Source: an uncultured Porphyromonadaceae bacterium (GTDB lineage: Bacteria > Bacteroidota > Bacteroidia > Bacteroidales > Muribaculaceae). From it: a DNA stretch of 6,259 nucleotides. The position numbers and the translations under genes are program-made. The notes under the pieces were generated by a model, which ran no database searches, was not told the DNA's origin, and saw only the letters and a list, made by a program, of their open reading frames with translations. Shown piece by piece: positions 5,212 through 6,259 of the stretch. The stretch lies in contig CAJMDR010000131.1 of assembly GCA_905212215.1 (NCBI GenBank), positions 1-6,259 on the forward strand. The letters run 5' to 3'. Positions within the stretch are counted from its first letter, which is position 1. Each line of letters begins with the position of its first letter.

Positions 5212-6259
5212 ATGGGAAAAGTAGTGATCATCGGCGCCGGAGGCGTAGGGTCTGTAGTGGCGCACAAATGCGCCATGCATCCTGAAATATTCACGGAGAT
5301 AGTGATAGCGTCGCGCACCAAAGAGAAGTGCGACCGACTTGCCGAACGTGTGCGTCAGGCCACGGGGGCCACGAACATCGTCACCGACAGAGTGGATGCC
5401 GACAAGGTGCCGGAAATAGAGGAGCTGTTCCGCCGCCATAAGCCCGACATCTGCATCAACGTGGCGTTGCCGTATCAGGACCTCACCATCATGGATGCGT
5501 GCCTGTCATGCGGAGTGAACTATCTTGATACCGCCAACTACGAACCGCTCGACGAGGCTCACTTTGAATATTCGTGGCAGTGGGCATACCGCGAGCGCTT
5601 CGAGAAAGCAGGCCTCACCGCCATCCTCGGCTGCGGCTTCGACCGGAGTGAGCGCCATCTTCGTGGCTTACGCCGCCAAGCATCACTTCAGCGAGATGCG
5701 CTATCTCGACATCGTGGACTGCAATGCCGGCAACCACGGCAAGGCCTTCGCCACCAACTTCAATCCGGAAATCAACATCCGCGAGATCACTCAGCCCGGC
5801 CGCTACTGGGAGAACGGCAAATGGGTGGAGACGAAGAACCTGGAAATACACCGTTCCCTCACCTATCCCAACATCGGCGAGAGGGAGAGCTACCTTCTCT
5901 ACCACGAAGAGCTGGAGAGCCTTGTGCTGAACTTCCCCACCATCCGCCGTGCCCGTTTCTGGATGACTTTCGGCCAGGAATACCTCACTCATCTGCGTGT
6001 GATACAGGACATAGGCATGGCCCGTATCGACCCCGTCATGTACGAGGGCCGCGAGATAGTGCCCATCCAGTTCCTTAAGGCAGTGCTGCCCGATCCCGGC
6101 TCGCTCGGAGAGAACTATACCGGCGAGACCAGCATAGGTTGCCGCATCTCCGGCCTCGACAAGGAGGGCAAGGAGAGCACTTACTACATCTACAACAACT
6201 GCTCGCACCAGGCCGCCTATACGGAAACGGGAGCGCAGGCGGTGAGTTACACCACCGGA
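5212..6259 (+). CDS. Carboxynorspermidine/carboxyspermidine dehydrogenase-like (saccharopine dehydrogenase family), frameshifted and 3'-partial
   Basis: The family enzyme uses NAD(P)H to reduce the Schiff base of aspartate semialdehyde and putrescine (or diaminopropane), giving carboxy(nor)spermidine; a decarboxylase then completes spermidine or norspermidine. Codons 1-144 (5212-5643) show the Rossmann motif GAGGVGS (8-14), ASRT (33-36), NVALPYQD (83-90), LDTANYEP (105-112) and end GCGFD. The family continues DPGV, but here one C (5644) follows and the reading resumes in the next frame from 5645. That frame stays open for 205 codons to the window end with DIVDCNAGNHG, NFNPEINIREIT, GRYWENG, YLLYHEELESL, FWMTFGQEYLTHL, FLKAVLPDP and a final AVSYTTG. 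Loss of two bases, probably C residues from the proline codon, explains the break. The unshifted frame gives unrelated sequence to 6078. Sequencing error or recent mutation are both possible. Carboxynorspermidine synthase is favoured over lysine-pathway saccharopine dehydrogenase. Confidence 0.87.

Noticed and set aside
5644..6078. Continuation of the polyamine dehydrogenase in the unshifted frame to 6078.
   Set aside because: The sequence after residue 144 is Arg/Gln/His-rich and unlike the family, while the +1 frame restores the conserved protein.

Overview
The window looks like chromosomal DNA from a Bacteroidales bacterium (Bacteroides/Prevotella-type). Five candidate promoters carry the phylum's -7 element TAnnTTTG, three of them with a -33 TTG/TTTG exactly 20 nt upstream. 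Start codons lack Shine-Dalgarno sequences. The gene set also fits: a secreted BspA-type leucine-rich-repeat protein, a stand-alone four-helix-bundle protein, and a carboxy(nor)spermidine dehydrogenase. Genus cannot be fixed from the sequence alone.

Layout. Positions 1-108 (minus) hold the first 36 codons of a gene that reads as rsmH, with its own promoter immediately upstream and no mraZ beside it. Positions 109-621 are a 513-bp divergent intergenic region. It contains the rsmH promoter, a degenerate copy of a 9-bp tandem repeat (225-299), a plus-strand promoter (344-377), and a strongly folded segment (419-536) ending near a weak terminator-like hairpin. This is either a long structured leader or a small RNA. 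Positions 622-2940 (plus) encode a 772-residue secreted LRR_5/BspA-like protein, closed by a very good intrinsic terminator (2992-3027).

Positions 3028-3957 form the oddest part. A four-helix-bundle gene with a suffix domain (3088-3762, minus) is split by one in-frame stop. It is bracketed by two hairpin-forming arrays of the 9-bp repeat TCGGACAAG, and the inner arm of one array has become the C-terminal tail of the protein. The outer ends of the two arrays are inverted copies of each other, so the block looks like a repeat-bounded unit.

Positions 3964-5142 (minus) are a tsaE-birA pair, housekeeping genes for tRNA t6A modification and protein biotinylation. From an overlapping divergent promoter region, a carboxynorspermidine dehydrogenase-like gene runs rightwards from 5212 off the end of the window. 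Its reading frame shifts at about 5644, although both halves are well conserved.

The housekeeping genes (rsmH, tsaE, birA, the polyamine gene) are functionally unrelated neighbours. The accessory content is the LRR protein and the repeat/four-helix-bundle block inserted between conserved operons.
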